A stretch of 64,000 nucleotides of DNA from contig QEVO01000001.1 of NCBI GenBank assembly GCA_003577275.1, positions 970,688 through 1,034,687 on the forward strand. Direction: 5' to 3'. Source of the DNA: Pseudomonadota bacterium. GTDB taxonomy: Bacteria; Pseudomonadota; Alphaproteobacteria; Sphingomonadales; Govanellaceae. The notes beneath the pieces were generated by a model that ran no database searches, was not told the DNA's origin, and worked only from the letters and a program-made list of their open reading frames with translations. The translations under genes were made by a program, and so were the position numbers. Positions 34,437 through 44,545 of the stretch are shown piece after piece. Each line of letters begins with the position of its first letter. Position 1 is the stretch's first letter.

Positions 34437-35315
34437 ATGTTTACGGGCTCGATCACCGCCCTCATTACCCCCTTTCGCAACGGCAAAGTGGATGAGGATG
34501 CCTTTGCCAAGCTGGTCGAGCGGCAGATTGCGCAAGGCACCAACGGGCTGGTGCCTTGCGGCACCACCGGCGAGTCGCCGACCTTGAGCCACGATGAACA
34601 TCGCCGGGTGACCGAGATTTGCATCGAGGTGGCCAAGAAGCGCGTGCCGGTGATCGCTGGCTGCGGCTCTAATTCGACCGACGAAGCCATCGGCCTGATG
34701 GAACATGCCCAAAAGGCCGGGGCGGATGCCGCCCTGATCGTCACGCCTTACTACAACAAACCCACCCAGGAGGGGCTCTATCAGCACTTCAAGGCGCTCC
34801 ATGACGCCGTTCCGCTGCCGATCATCATCTACAATATTCCCGGCCGCTCGGTGGTCGACATGACGGTGGACACCATGGCCCGCCTCAATAATGACTTGCC
34901 GCGCATCATCGGCGTCAAGGACGCCACCGGCGATGTGGCGCGGACGACCCGGCAGCGCCGCGCCTGCGGCCCTGATTTTCTGATGCTGTCGGGAGAGGAT
35001 ATTACCGCGCTGGGCTTTAATGCTCACGGCGGGCGGGGCTGCATTTCGGTGACGTCCAATATTGCGCCGAAACTCTGCGCCGAATTCCAGGCGGCGACGT
35101 TGAAGGGCGATTTTGCAAAGGCGCTCCAACTGCAAGACAAGCTGGCTATCCTTCATGACGCCATGTTCGTCGAAACCAGCCCCGGCCCGGTGAAATACGC
35201 GGCCAGCCTCCTAGGGTTATGCGCGCCCGATATGCGGCTGCCCATGGCGCCGGTTTCCGAACGCACCAGGGAAGTGGTAAAATCCGCCCTTAGCGCCGTC
35301 GGCCTTCTCGGCTGA
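34437..35315 (+). CDS. dapA: 4-hydroxy-tetrahydrodipicolinate synthase
   Basis: 292-residue TIM-barrel aldolase of lysine/diaminopimelate synthesis: it condenses pyruvate with aspartate semialdehyde. [11 protein letters not shown] binds pyruvate carboxylate, [14 protein letters not shown] carries the catalytic Tyr, YNIPGRS is present, and the Schiff-base Lys is in [11 protein letters not shown] (about 161). The length is standard. It starts about 80 bp after a strong terminator and so has its own promoter. smpB follows 24 bp downstream, an arrangement common in alphaproteobacteria. Confidence 0.96.
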   Translation: MFTGSITALITPFRNGKVDEDAFAKLVERQIAQGTNGLVPCGTTGESPTLSHDEHRRVTEICIEVAKKRVPVIAGCGSNSTDEAIGLMEHAQKAGADAALIVTPYYNKPTQEGLYQHFKALHDAVPLPIIIYNIPGRSVVDMTVDTMARLNNDLPRIIGVKDATGDVARTTRQRRACGPDFLMLSGEDITALGFNAHGGRGCISVTSNIAPKLCAEFQAATLKGDFAKALQLQDKLAILHDAMFVETSPGPVKYAASLLGLCAPDMRLPMAPVSERTREVVKSALSAVGLLG

Positions 35316-35338
35316 ACGGACCGCAAGCGAGGTTGGTC

Positions 35339-35809
35339 ATGGCCGCTCCCGAGCGCGCGCGCCGCAAGGTCGCGGAAAACCGCAAGGCGCGCCACAACTA
35401 CTTTATCGATGATACGGTGGAGGCGGGCATCATGCTGGTCGGCACCGAAGTCAAATCGCTGCGCGCCGGCCAGGCCAACATCAATGAAGCCTATGCCGAC
35501 ATGCGCGACGGCGACATTTACCTCGTCAACGCCCACATCCCGGAATATACCCACGGCAACCGCTTCAATCACGATTCGAGGCGGCCGCGCAAGCTCCTGC
35601 TGCATCGCCGGGAGATCAACAAGCTGGGCGCGGCGTCCGACCGCAAGGGCTATACCCTGGTGCCGCTGTCGATCTATTTCAACGATCGCGGCCGCGCCAA
35701 GGTGGAGCTGGGGCTGGCCCGCGGCAAGGCCGCGCACGATAAGCGCGAGACCATCGCCAAGCGCGACTGGGAACGCCAGAAGGCGCGGCTGGTGAAGGAC
35801 TACGGCTAA
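35339..35809 (+). CDS. smpB: SsrA-binding protein SmpB
   Basis: 156 residues. [31 protein letters not shown] is the conserved N-terminal beta-barrel core, followed by [27 protein letters not shown]. The lysine/arginine-rich tail [17 protein letters not shown] enters the ribosomal A site. It recruits tmRNA to stalled ribosomes. ATG 35339 is preferred over TTG 35333. It follows dapA in the same direction. The tmRNA gene is not in the window. Confidence 0.96.
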   Translation: MAAPERARRKVAENRKARHNYFIDDTVEAGIMLVGTEVKSLRAGQANINEAYADMRDGDIYLVNAHIPEYTHGNRFNHDSRRPRKLLLHRREINKLGAASDRKGYTLVPLSIYFNDRGRAKVELGLARGKAAHDKRETIAKRDWERQKARLVKDYG

Positions 35810-35835
35810 CCATTAACTAGTGAATAACATAAAAT

Positions 35836-35963
35836 CGTCATTGCGAGCCCCGACCTGCCTTCACCGAAGCGAAGCCGCCTCGGCTTCGCACCGGCAGGAG
35901 GGGCGAAGCAATCCAGTTTTGTTTTATGGATCGCCACGGCGCTTGCAGCGCCTCGCGATGACG
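35836..35963. repeat. Dispersed palindromic repeat (CATTGCGAG type), copy 2
   Basis: CGTCATTGCGAG (35836-35847) and CTCGCGATGACG (35952-35963) are the outer arms. Inside are GAAGCCGCCTCGGCTTC and GCAATCCAG...GGATCGCCAC elements. It is the same family as the element at 23875 with arms in reverse order, and it fills most of the gap between smpB and the convergent glycosylase gene. Confidence 0.85.
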
Positions 35964-35986
35964 GTCTCTATGGAATGGAAGTGCGG

Positions 35987-36646
35987 CTAAGGCAAATGGC
36001 GGCGAATGTCAGCCACCACCGACTCGAACATTTCCCTGGTCAGCCGGCCGGTATTGGTGTTGTAGCGCGAGCAATGAAAGCTGTCATAAAGACGCTGGCC
36101 GCCAGGCAGGTCATGAACCGCGCCGTGCGCGAAGCCGTAAGCTGAGAGTTTAAGGTCAAGGGCGCGCAGCGTCGCCTCATGGGCCACGCGGCCGAGCGCC
36201 AGGATCGCTTTAAGATGTCCATAGCCGGCGATCTCGGCCTTCAGAAAACGGCCGCAGGTGCGCGCTTCTTCGGGCGTCGGTTTGTTTTCCGGCGGCACGC
36301 AGCGCACCGCGTTGGTGATCACCGCACTGACGAGCTTCAGGCCATCGCCGGGATCGGCGCCGTAGCATCCGCGGGCGAACCCGAATTTTAACAAAGTGGG
36401 ATAAAGAAGATCGCCGGCGTAGTCGCCGGTGAACGGCCGTCCGGTGCGGTTGGCGCCTTTCAACCCCGGAGCGAGGCCGACCACCAGAAGCCGAGGATCA
36501 GCGCCGCCGAACGCCGGCACCGCGCCATTGTACCAATCGGGAAAGGTCGCTCGGTTGCCTTCGCGAAACGCCGCCAGGCGGGGACATAAACCACAATCCT
36601 TGGGCGGATCGCGCTCGGCGCGGCGCGGCGTGAAACGTGACGTCAC
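35987..36646 (-). CDS. Uracil-DNA glycosylase family 5 (UdgB)
   Basis: 219 residues. GLAPGLKGANRTGRPFTGDYAG is close to the family-5 motif 1, ITNAVRCVPPENKPTPEEARTC is the next conserved block, and HCSRYNTNTGRLT replaces the usual HPS motif. CGLCPRLAAFR (first Cys pair) plus later Cys suggest the 4Fe-4S cluster typical of families 4 and 5. It removes uracil and other deaminated bases from DNA. It overlaps the NYN gene by 4 nt on the same strand, so both are co-translated. Confidence 0.88.
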   Translation of the reverse strand: MTSRFTPRRAERDPPKDCGLCPRLAAFREGNRATFPDWYNGAVPAFGGADPRLLVVGLAPGLKGANRTGRPFTGDYAGDLLYPTLLKFGFARGCYGADPGDGLKLVSAVITNAVRCVPPENKPTPEEARTCGRFLKAEIAGYGHLKAILALGRVAHEATLRALDLKLSAYGFAHGAVHDLPGGQRLYDSFHCSRYNTNTGRLTREMFESVVADIRRHLP

Positions 36647-37215
36647 GCGTCCTCGGCCTCGCCGTTAATCTCGCGCGAGATATCGTCGCGGATATCATCG
36701 AGTTCGATGAAGCCGTCAGCCTGTCGGCGCAACTCGTCGGATACCAGCGAAGGCGCGCCGCGGGTGGTGCTGGCCACCGTGACGCGGGCGCCCTTCCACT
36801 GCACCGCCTCCACCAGGCGGCGGAAATCGCCGTCGCCGGAAAACAGCACGATGTGATCGGCGTGGGCGACGAAATCCATGATGTCGACGGCCATCTCCAC
36901 ATCCATATTGCCCTTAATGCGCCGCTGACCTTCGCTGTCGGTAAACGTCTTGGCCGGCTTGGTCACCACCTGATAGCCGTTGTAGTCGAGCCAGTCGACC
37001 AGCGGCCGCAACGGCGAGTAATCGCCCTCTTCCAGGAGCGCGGTGTAATAGAAGGCGCGGATGAACCTGCCGCGGGTGACAAAGAAGCTGCGCAGGCGGC
37101 GGAAATCCACGTCGATCTTCAAGACCCGGGCGGCGGCATGAAGATTGGCGCCGTCGATGAAGAGGGCGATGCGGTCAGAAGGATGGAACCCGAATTCGTC
37201 GGTTTGCTGGGGCAT
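36643..37215 (-). CDS. NYN-domain (LabA/PIN-like) putative ribonuclease
   Basis: 190 residues. IALFIDGANLHAAA gives the first acidic pair, KGNMDVEMAVDIMDF and VLFSGDGDFRRLVEAVQ the remaining acidic residues of the NYN/PIN nuclease fold. The C-terminus is acidic (DDIRDDISREINGEAEDA). Family members are metal-dependent RNases or RNA-binding proteins, often without known target. Its stop overlaps the start of the UDG gene by 4 nt. It is divergent from folK across about 135 bp. Confidence 0.88.
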   Translation of the reverse strand: MPQQTDEFGFHPSDRIALFIDGANLHAAARVLKIDVDFRRLRSFFVTRGRFIRAFYYTALLEEGDYSPLRPLVDWLDYNGYQVVTKPAKTFTDSEGQRRIKGNMDVEMAVDIMDFVAHADHIVLFSGDGDFRRLVEAVQWKGARVTVASTTRGAPSLVSDELRRQADGFIELDDIRDDISREINGEAEDA

Positions 37216-37350
37216 GGGGTTAATTCCTTTAAAATATCGGCGTCAAAAATAATCGCCCGGAGTCTTTGAGCCTGCACCCCGGATGAGGTATAGGCTTAGC
37301 CGACCACAGGGCGGCCTGTCCAGGCTGATATCCCGCGAATGAGGAATTTG

Positions 37351-37890
37351 ATGGCGCTCGCGTTTGTTGCTTTAGGAGCCAACCTGCCGTCGCCCCGATT
37401 CGGCCCACCTCAGGCAACCCTGCAGGCGGCGTTGGCGGCCCTGGCGGATCGCATCGGTCCGCTGGCCGCCCGCTCGCGTTGGTTTGAAAGCGAGCCGGTG
37501 CCAAAATCCGATCAACCCTGGTTCATCAACGGCGTTGCAGCCCTGGAAACATCACTCAAGCCATTGAATATACTTAAAATTTTACACGATATCGAGCGTG
37601 AATTCGGGCGCGTGCGCAAGACCCGCTGGGAGGCGCGACTCTTGGACCTGGACTTGTTGGCGGTGGACGGGCAGATCCTGCCCGACCGGGATAGCTGGGC
37701 TTCGGCCCCCGCCAATGCCTTTCGCCTGCCTCACCCCCGGCTCCACGAGCGCCGTTTCGTCCTCCTGCCCCTCCTCGATGTGGCCCCCGATTGGCGGCAT
37801 CCGGTAACCGGCGAGGGGGTTGGCGAGATGCTGGCCAAGCTGCTGGCCAAGCTGCCGGAAAGCGAGGTGGTGCGCCCTTTACAGGGGTAA
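37351..37890 (+). CDS. folK: 2-amino-4-hydroxy-6-hydroxymethyldihydropteridine pyrophosphokinase
   Basis: 179 residues from ATG 37351 (GAGGAA just upstream; ATG 37339 also possible). FVALGANLPSPRFGPP, SRWFESEPVPKSDQPWFINGVAALET, RKTRWEARLLDLDLLAVDG and LPHPRLHERRFVLLPLLDVAPDW match HPPK, with the metal-binding DLDLL aspartates. The usual ...RWGPRTLDLD appears here as RWEARLLDLD. It transfers pyrophosphate from ATP in folate synthesis. rpoZ follows 60 bp downstream. Confidence 0.93.
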   Translation: MALAFVALGANLPSPRFGPPQATLQAALAALADRIGPLAARSRWFESEPVPKSDQPWFINGVAALETSLKPLNILKILHDIEREFGRVRKTRWEARLLDLDLLAVDGQILPDRDSWASAPANAFRLPHPRLHERRFVLLPLLDVAPDWRHPVTGEGVGEMLAKLLAKLPESEVVRPLQG

Positions 37891-37950
37891 CTCAAGCCTG
37901 TATAAGCCTGGGTTTCCTAAGCGACTTTTTGGCCTGAAGGATCGAACGCC

Positions 37951-38352
37951 ATGGCGCGTGTAACTGTCGAAGATTGCGTAGAAAAAGTCCCGAACCGGTT
38001 TGAACTGGTGCTGATGGCCGCGCAGCGGGCGCGGCAGATCTCATCCGGCTCGCCGCTTCATCTCGATCGCGACAATGACAAAAACCCGGTGGTCGCCCTG
38101 CGCGAGATCGCCGAGGACAAGGTCATGCCGGATGCCATGCGCGAAACCATCATCGGCAGCATGCAAAAGCATGTCGAGGTCGATGAGCCGGAAGAAGAGC
38201 CCGATATGTCGTTGCTGCTGGCCGGCCGCAAGGCGGGCGAGGGCGAAGGGTTCGCCGGCAGCGCCATGGCGGATGCTGCGGCGCAGATGCGCGCTCAGTT
38301 TGACGAGGACGATGACGCTGGCGGCGAGGAAGGCGACGTCGACGAAGAGTGA
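37951..38352 (+). CDS. rpoZ: RNA polymerase omega subunit
   Basis: 133 residues. [30 protein letters not shown] is the signature omega N-terminus, followed by [14 protein letters not shown]. The C-terminal extension is very acidic ([16 protein letters not shown]), as in many alphaproteobacteria. Omega assists beta-prime folding and forms part of a ppGpp site; the (p)ppGpp synthetase gene follows 123 bp downstream, a conserved pairing. Confidence 0.96.
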   Translation: MARVTVEDCVEKVPNRFELVLMAAQRARQISSGSPLHLDRDNDKNPVVALREIAEDKVMPDAMRETIIGSMQKHVEVDEPEEEPDMSLLLAGRKAGEGEGFAGSAMADAAAQMRAQFDEDDDAGGEEGDVDEE

Positions 38353-38475
38353 TCCATTCAGCCGGCGTCTCCTCGCCGGCTCCCCTTGCGGCTATAATCA
38401 GCGTATGATGGGGACGGCGCTTGGCGTGCCGCGCTCAGGCGGTTCTTTTATTGATCATCGGCAGGAGAGGCGGAG

Positions 38476-40632
38476 GTGATCCGGCAATACGAGCTTGTCG
38501 AGCGGGTCCGCGCCTACGACCCGCAAGCCGATGAACAATTGCTCAATCGCGCCTATGTGTTTTCCATGAAGGCCCACGGCTCGCAGCAGCGCGCCTCCGG
38601 CGACCCTTATTTCTCCCACCCCTTGGAGGTCGCCGGCATCCTCACCGATATGCAGCTCGACGGCGCCACCATCGTTACGGCGCTGTTGCACGATACCATT
38701 GAGGATACCCTCGCCACCTACGCCGAAATCGAGGAACTGTTCGGCGAGGAAGTGGTCAAGCTGGTCGATGGGGTGACCAAGCTGTCGCGCATTGAGATGA
38801 AATCGGAGGCGGTGCATCAGGCCGAGAATTTCCGCAAATTCCTGCTCGCCATGTCCAACGACATCCGCGTGCTGTTGGTGAAGCTGGCGGATCGTCTCCA
38901 TAACATGCGCACGCTGCATTACATCAGGGATGCGGAAAAGCGCCGTCGCATCGCCATGGAGACCATGGATATCTATGCGCCGCTGGCGGCCCGCATCGGC
39001 ATGCACGAGATCAAAGAGGAGCTCGAAGAGCTGGCGTTCGAGCAGTTGTTTCCGGAAGCTCGCGAATCCATTGTCGCGCGGCTAAATTTTCTCCATTCCC
39101 AGGGCGGCGAGGATTTGCGCCAGCGCATCATCGAGCAGCTAAAGTCCCTCCTCGATAAGCATGGCATCAAGGCCAAGATCACCGGGCGCGAGAAAACCCC
39201 ATATTCCATCTGGCGCAAGATGGAGCGGCACAGCATCACCTTCGAGCAGCTTTCCGACATTATGGCCTTTCGCGTCATTGTCGATAAGGTGGAAACCTGC
39301 TATGACGTGCTTGGCGTCATTCATGGTAAGTGGCAGGCGGTGCCGGGCCAGTTCGACGACTACATTTCAACCCCTAAGCAGAATGGCTACCAGTCGCTGC
39401 ACACGGCGGTGATCGGACCGGAGCGCCAGCGCATCGAGATTCAGATCCGCACCGAGCGCATGCACCAGATCGCCGAGCTGGGCGTGGCCGCTCACTGGCG
39501 CTACAAGCAGAAGGCCGGCAAGGTCGACGGCACGCAATACAAGTGGCTGCGTGAATTGCTGGAAATATTGGAGCACGCCTCCTCGCCCGAGGAATTTCTC
39601 GAACACACCAAGCTCGCCATGTTCCAGGACCAGGTGTTCTGCTTTACGCCCAAGGGCGAGCTGATCGCCCTGCCCAAGGGCGCGACGCCGGTGGATTTCG
39701 CTTATGCCGTGCACTCCCAGATCGGCGATACCTGCGTCGGCGCCAAGGTCAACGGCAAGCCGGTGCCGCTGCGGGCGGAACTGAAGAACGGCGACCAGGT
39801 GGAAATTTTGCGCTCCAAGGCGCAGACGCCCAGCCCGCGCTGGGAAAGTTTCGTGGTCACCGCCAAGGCGCGCTCCGCCATTCGCCGCCATGTCCGGCAG
39901 CAGCAGCGCAAGGAGTACGAGGAACTTGGCCGTGAAATCCTGCGCCGCGCCTTCGAGCGCGAGGAGCGCGAATTCACCGACAAGGCGATGGCCAACGCCG
40001 TCGGTAAATTAAAGCTTCAGGATACGGCCGAACTTTATACCCAGGTCGGCGCCGGCACCTTATCCGACAATCAGGTGCTGGAAGCGATCTTTCCCGGCTT
40101 GAAGCTCAAAGCCGTCTTGGCTCGGGCGCTGCCGTTAGCGCGGGACAAGGGCAAAATCAAGGAGCGCAAGGCCGGTGATCTGGCGGTGCCGATCAAGGGC
40201 TTAACCCCCGGCGTGGCGGTGCATTTGAGCGAATGCTGCCATCCGCTGCCCGGCGACCGCATCGTTGGCGTCATGCTGCCGGGCAGGGGGGTGCTGGTGC
40301 ACACCATCGATTGCGAGGCGCTGGAAGCCTTCATGGACATGCCGGAACGCTGGCTTGACCTGTCCTGGCAGCGGGAAGGGGAAAAGGCAGACGTATTCGT
40401 CGGCCGCGTCGATCTTATCATTCACAATGAGGTGGGGGCGCTGGCCAAAGTTGCGGAATTGGTTGCCCGCGACGGCGGGAACATCAATAATCTGAAAATC
40501 ACTGACCGCGATCCCGACTTTTTCCGGCTGATCGTCGATATCGAGGTCCGCGACGTCAAGCACCTGACAGGGATTGTCGCCGCGCTGCGCGCCTCGCCGG
40601 TCATTACCTCGGTGGAGCGCATGCGCGGGTAA
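38476..40632 (+). CDS. rsh: Bifunctional (p)ppGpp synthetase/hydrolase (Rsh)
   Basis: 718 residues starting at GTG 38476 behind AGGAG/CGGAG. The HD hydrolase domain is intact ([18 protein letters not shown], about 50-200). The synthetase domain has [33 protein letters not shown] and [15 protein letters not shown] domain ([25 protein letters not shown]), the conserved ECCHPLPGD Cys segment and a C-terminal ACT domain ([18 protein letters not shown]) follow. A single dual-function enzyme governing the stringent response is typical of alphaproteobacteria. pyrE lies 28 bp downstream. Confidence 0.96.
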   Translation: MIRQYELVERVRAYDPQADEQLLNRAYVFSMKAHGSQQRASGDPYFSHPLEVAGILTDMQLDGATIVTALLHDTIEDTLATYAEIEELFGEEVVKLVDGVTKLSRIEMKSEAVHQAENFRKFLLAMSNDIRVLLVKLADRLHNMRTLHYIRDAEKRRRIAMETMDIYAPLAARIGMHEIKEELEELAFEQLFPEARESIVARLNFLHSQGGEDLRQRIIEQLKSLLDKHGIKAKITGREKTPYSIWRKMERHSITFEQLSDIMAFRVIVDKVETCYDVLGVIHGKWQAVPGQFDDYISTPKQNGYQSLHTAVIGPERQRIEIQIRTERMHQIAELGVAAHWRYKQKAGKVDGTQYKWLRELLEILEHASSPEEFLEHTKLAMFQDQVFCFTPKGELIALPKGATPVDFAYAVHSQIGDTCVGAKVNGKPVPLRAELKNGDQVEILRSKAQTPSPRWESFVVTAKARSAIRRHVRQQQRKEYEELGREILRRAFEREEREFTDKAMANAVGKLKLQDTAELYTQVGAGTLSDNQVLEAIFPGLKLKAVLARALPLARDKGKIKERKAGDLAVPIKGLTPGVAVHLSECCHPLPGDRIVGVMLPGRGVLVHTIDCEALEAFMDMPERWLDLSWQREGEKADVFVGRVDLIIHNEVGALAKVAELVARDGGNINNLKITDRDPDFFRLIVDIEVRDVKHLTGIVAALRASPVITSVERMRG

Positions 40633-40660
40633 GAATGAAAAGGGAAACGAGAGAAAAGCC

Positions 40661-41248
40661 ATGAAACACGACGAGGTGCTGCGCCATTTTCGCGAGGCGG
40701 GCGCGCTGCTGGAAGGGCACTTTATTTTATCATCGGGGCTGCACAGCCCGATCTACCTGCAATGCGCCCGGGTGCTGATGGATGCCGGCCGCGCCGAAAC
40801 CCTGTGTCGGGCGCTGGCGGCCAAGATTCGCGATGGCCTGGGCGATAAAATCGACATGGTGGTAGCGCCGGCCATGGGCGGCGTCATCGTCGGCTACGAG
40901 CTCGGCCGCCAGTTGGGGTTGTCCTCGATCTTCGCCGAGCGGGTGGAGGGGGCGTTTGCCCTGCGCCGGGGCTTTGAAATTCCCAAGGGGGCGCGGGTCG
41001 TCATCTGCGAGGACATTATCACCACCGGCCTGTCGTCGCGGGAATGCATCAATTGCGTGGAAGCCAATGGCGGCAAGGTGGTGGGAGTGGCCTGCCTCAT
41101 TGACCGCTCCGGCGGCCGGGCCGATCTCGGCGTGCCGTTGTTTTCCCTGACCCGACTCGATATCCCGACCTACGAGCCGACGGCGGTGCCGCCGGAGCTG
41201 GCGAAAATCCCCGCCACCAAGCCCGGCAGCCGGGGGTTGAAGGCTTAA
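40661..41248 (+). CDS. pyrE: Orotate phosphoribosyltransferase
   Basis: 195 residues. [74 protein letters not shown]: the last contains the PRPP loop ([13 protein letters not shown]). It makes OMP from orotate and PRPP in pyrimidine synthesis. It follows rsh, and in related genomes is followed by pdxJ; here a copper-receptor block separates them. Downstream TTG/GTG starts of the next gene lie close, so read-through is possible. Confidence 0.95.
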   Translation: MKHDEVLRHFREAGALLEGHFILSSGLHSPIYLQCARVLMDAGRAETLCRALAAKIRDGLGDKIDMVVAPAMGGVIVGYELGRQLGLSSIFAERVEGAFALRRGFEIPKGARVVICEDIITTGLSSRECINCVEANGGKVVGVACLIDRSGGRADLGVPLFSLTRLDIPTYEPTAVPPELAKIPATKPGSRGLKA

Positions 41249-41354
41249 GGCACAGAACGCCTTTTCGCCAATCTTGACGCTTGTCCAATTTCATGGGGTG
41301 TGGTTATATGCCCACGCCCCAGCCTTAGGTTTACGACAAGCTAGACAGATACCA

Positions 41355-41753
41355 GTGCGATCGTTTTGGACATCGGCGTTGCGGGGCATCCGCGTCATGG
41401 GCGCAAGCTTGGCGCTCTTGGCGCTGCTGTTATACACCCTCATCCCGCCCGGGTTCATGCCTGGCTTGTTGGCCGATGGCGGCCAGGGCTTCGTGGTGTG
41501 CACCGGCTATGGCCCCCATGTCGTGGCGGTGGACAGCTCGGGAAATCCCATCGAGGCGCCGACCAAGTCTGGTAAAGCCTCCCCCTGCGCCTTCGCCTTT
41601 GCCAGCCCGGCGACGCCTTCGGCGGCAGGGTATGAGCCGGTCCTTTTTGTCATACTGTTGGCGGTGGCGTTATCGCTTCTGAAAACAGCCCTCCTTGCCG
41701 CTCGATTCGTTCCCGCCATCGGCCCCCGGGCCCCACCCTCACACCTCTTCTAA
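41355..41753 (+). CDS. DUF2946-type small envelope protein, copy 1
   Basis: About 132 residues; the start is uncertain (GTG 41355 chosen to match the length of copy 2; TTG 41274 or ATG 41397 are options). One N-terminal helix (LALLALLLYTLIPPGFMP), then FVVCTGYGPHVVAVDSSGNP, SPCAFAFAS, then a second helix (FVILLAVALSLLKTALLAA). The PPGFMP...C...SPCAFA arrangement is that of DUF2946 proteins, commonly found beside copper TonB receptors. The two Cys and Met could bind metal in the periplasm. It directly precedes the NosA/OprC-like receptor, and a paralogue follows the receptor. Confidence 0.75.
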   Translation: MRSFWTSALRGIRVMGASLALLALLLYTLIPPGFMPGLLADGGQGFVVCTGYGPHVVAVDSSGNPIEAPTKSGKASPCAFAFASPATPSAAGYEPVLFVILLAVALSLLKTALLAARFVPAIGPRAPPSHLF

Positions 41754-41872
41754 TCTCTAGGAAATAGCGGTTTTGCCGGCTGCCGTCTTAAGGCGGCGGG
41801 CAGTGTCCGCTCATGGCCCCCTCATGTTTTGAATGCGAAGGGGAGCTTCTTTGGCGCCACGAGGAATGAATG

Positions 41873-44173
41873 ATGTCTGTAACAAAGTCTTCTAAACTCG
41901 GCCATGGCCGAGCCCATGCTTCTTTTACCGTTTCCTGCGCCGTGATGGCGCTTGTCCTGCCGGCGGCCGCGCAGGAAGTAATGAAACTTCCCGATATGCC
42001 GGTTACGGCTGTGGATGATCAACAGGTGCCAGCGGCCGATGCGCAGCTATTTAACGCATCAGAACTCGACGATGCGGCATTGCAGTCTTTGCGGCCCGCC
42101 ACCAGTGACACGGCAAGTCTTCTGAAAAACATACCCGGCGTGAGCCTGTACGGTGCCGGGGGGGTTTCCAGTCTGCCGGCAATTCACGGTCTGGCCGATG
42201 ACCGCTTGCGCATTAAGGTCGATGGCATGGACCTGATTTCGGCCTGCGGCAACCACATGAATCCACCTCTCTCCTATATGGACCCGACCAACGTGGAGAG
42301 CATCAAGGTGTTTGCCGGCATCACGCCAGTCAGCCTCGGGGGTGACAGCATTGGCGGTACGATTTTGGCGGAGTCGTCCGCGCCCGAGTTCGCCGCTACC
42401 GGCGAAGGCGCCCTGCTGAAGGGTGAGACTGGTTTCTATTATCGCAGCAACGGCAACGCCAGAGGCGCCAACGTCAAAGCGACCATCGCCAACGAGACCC
42501 TCAGCATGACCTACAGCGGCTCCACAGCGGAAGCCGAAAACTACAAATCAGCCAAGGCATTCAAGGATGCCGGCTTGGCAGCACCGGGTAGAGGGTGGCT
42601 GGACGGGGACGAGGTGGGATCAACGGCGTACAGATCACGCAACCATTCGCTTAGCCTCGCCATGCGTAACGAGAACCACCTGACCGAGCTGAAGCTCGGC
42701 GTGCAGGACATCCCATTTCAGAACTGGCCCAACCAGCGCATGGACATGACCGGTAACGACAGTATACAAGTCAACCTGCGCCATACCGCCGAACTCGACT
42801 GGGGCTCGCTGGAGGGCCGCGTCTATCATGAAAAGACGCGCCACAAGATGCAGTTCGGTGAGGACAAGCTCTTCTGGTACGGCCCTAGCTCACCCAACAA
42901 CTTCTCCGACAGCGGCATTCCCTGCACTCCCAAAGGCAATCCTGGGGGATGCGCAGCCGGCATGCCCATGGACACCGAGGGCAAAAACACCGGTGTGGCG
43001 GTAAAGGCGGATATTAAACTCACGGCACGCGATCTGCTCCGCGTGGGCACCGAGGCCCAGCGCTACCGCCTGGATGACTGGTGGGACCCGGCCGGCAAGG
43101 GGATGTGGCCGGACACCTTCTGGAACATCAACGACGGCAAGCGGGACCGGCTGGCCCTGTTCACCGAATGGGAGGCGAGGTGGAGCCCACAGTGGCTCAC
43201 TCAGTTCGGGATCCGCGCTGAGCGGGTGGAGATGGATGCGGGAGAAGTGCAGGGGTATAACGCCGGTTACTCGGCAGATGCGAATGCCTTCAATACCGCC
43301 GACCGCAAGCGGACCGACAACAACTTCGATCTGACCGCCCTGGCGCGCTTTACCCTGGACGCCACGCGCACCATCGAGTTCGGATTGGCCCGCAAGACTC
43401 GCTCACCCAACCTCTACGAGCGCTACACCTGGTCAACCGGCGGCATGGCGATGCTCATGGTCAACATGGCCGGTGACGGCAATGGTTATGTCGGCAATCT
43501 CGATCTGGATCAGGAGGTTGCCCACACCGCCAGCGTCACCTTCGACTGGCACGATGCCGCCCAGGAGAAGTGGGGGCTGAAGGTGAGCCCGTACTACACC
43601 CACGTCAAGGACTACATCGATGCCGAACGGCTCGCTAAAAGCGTGGGCGTAACGGACGATTTCGTCTTCCTTACCTTCGTCAATCAATCGGCCAGATTGT
43701 ATGGTCTGGATGTATCCGGCCATGTGCTCCTGGCGAAGACCGAGCGCTACGGCAACTTCACCGCCAGCGGCATCCTGAACTATGTTAGGGGTAAAAACCG
43801 GACAACCGGAGACAATCTCTACAACATCATGCCGTTGAACGTAAAACTGGCGGTGAGCCATCGCCTGAACAGTTGGACTAATACGATTGAACTCGAATGG
43901 GTCGATGACAAGGATAGGGTATCACAGGTGAGGAACGAGATACCGACCGACAGCTACAGCATCGTCCACGTACGCAGCAGCTACGAATGGAAGCGAGTAC
44001 GCTTCGACATCGGGGTCGAAAACATTTTCGACGAGTTCTACAGCCACCCGCTAAGTGGCGCCTACACCGGTCAGGGCGCGACTATGCCGCCAATACCCGG
44101 CCTCGTTCCATGGGGCGTTACTGTTCCCGGCATGGGCCGTTCGATCTATGCCGGGCTAAACATCAAGTTCTAG
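41873..44173 (+). CDS. TonB-dependent copper receptor (NosA/OprC-like)
   Basis: 766 residues from ATG 41873 (7 nt after GAGGA; ATG 41870 also possible). Signal peptide ends near LPAAAQE. The plug has LKNIPGVSLYGAGGVSSLPAIHGLADDRLRIKVDGMDLISACGNHMNPPLSY, whose CGNHMNPPLSY segment is a hallmark of the NosA/OprC copper-receptor group. The barrel ends IYAGLNIKF. It is flanked by two DUF2946 genes and followed by a tonB gene, a self-contained uptake block lying between pyrE and the DUF2062/pdxJ genes. Copper as the ligand is inferred from family and neighbours. Confidence 0.9.
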   Translation: MSVTKSSKLGHGRAHASFTVSCAVMALVLPAAAQEVMKLPDMPVTAVDDQQVPAADAQLFNASELDDAALQSLRPATSDTASLLKNIPGVSLYGAGGVSSLPAIHGLADDRLRIKVDGMDLISACGNHMNPPLSYMDPTNVESIKVFAGITPVSLGGDSIGGTILAESSAPEFAATGEGALLKGETGFYYRSNGNARGANVKATIANETLSMTYSGSTAEAENYKSAKAFKDAGLAAPGRGWLDGDEVGSTAYRSRNHSLSLAMRNENHLTELKLGVQDIPFQNWPNQRMDMTGNDSIQVNLRHTAELDWGSLEGRVYHEKTRHKMQFGEDKLFWYGPSSPNNFSDSGIPCTPKGNPGGCAAGMPMDTEGKNTGVAVKADIKLTARDLLRVGTEAQRYRLDDWWDPAGKGMWPDTFWNINDGKRDRLALFTEWEARWSPQWLTQFGIRAERVEMDAGEVQGYNAGYSADANAFNTADRKRTDNNFDLTALARFTLDATRTIEFGLARKTRSPNLYERYTWSTGGMAMLMVNMAGDGNGYVGNLDLDQEVAHTASVTFDWHDAAQEKWGLKVSPYYTHVKDYIDAERLAKSVGVTDDFVFLTFVNQSARLYGLDVSGHVLLAKTERYGNFTASGILNYVRGKNRTTGDNLYNIMPLNVKLAVSHRLNSWTNTIELEWVDDKDRVSQVRNEIPTDSYSIVHVRSSYEWKRVRFDIGVENIFDEFYSHPLSGAYTGQGATMPPIPGLVPWGVTVPGMGRSIYAGLNIKF

Positions 44174-44238
44174 TCACCGCCGTCGATAGGCGCCAGGGAT
44201 GGCCGCCTAGCAGCTGAGTTTCGCTCGTCGGAAAGATA

Positions 44239-44276
44239 AAGGGCGCGAAGATAGAGCATCTCTCCTTCGCGCCCTT
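44239..44276 (+). terminator. 12-bp stem-loop after the copper receptor
   Basis: AAGGGCGCGAAG (44239-44250) pairs perfectly with CTTCGCGCCCTT (44265-44276), 14-nt loop, 65 bp after the receptor stop. No T-run follows. The strong stem nevertheless makes it the likely end of the receptor transcript. Confidence 0.65.
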
Positions 44277-44545
44277 ATGTCTTGGTTGCACCGCTTGTTG
44301 CTCGGCGCCGGCCTTTTCGGGATAAAGTGCGTGTTCCTTCCGCCGGGACCTCACATTAAAGAGCCTCAAAGAGCCTCAAAGAGCCTCGCCCCCGAAAATG
44401 CCTTGGGGACAAAACTCTTAATCAGGTACTCTTCGAGAATAATCCACCCGTTGCTAGCAATTCGAAGCCGGGGGTTGTCCAAAGATAGCAATTATGATTA
44501 GGTGCTGTGCTTGCTCCGAGCGTGTGGGGTGAGATAGTGAACGAT
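44277..44545. other. Intergenic stretch between copper receptor and second DUF2946 gene
   Basis: Together with the preceding terminator this is a 370-bp gap without a supportable gene. It holds the 10-bp triple repeat listed separately. A 74-codon frame crosses it but shows no ribosome-binding site and no recognisable domain. Confidence 0.5.
44358..44387. repeat. Tandem repeat, three copies of AAAGAGCCTC
   Basis: AAAGAGCCTC is perfectly repeated at 44358-44367, 44368-44377 and 44378-44387. The 10-bp period is one helical turn, which could indicate a protein-binding array upstream of the second DUF2946 gene, or simple slippage. Confidence 0.85.

Noticed and set aside
44277..44501. 74-codon plus-strand frame after the copper receptor
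   Set aside because: It begins inside the terminator stem-loop tail, spans the 10-bp repeat and shows no domain or ribosome site.
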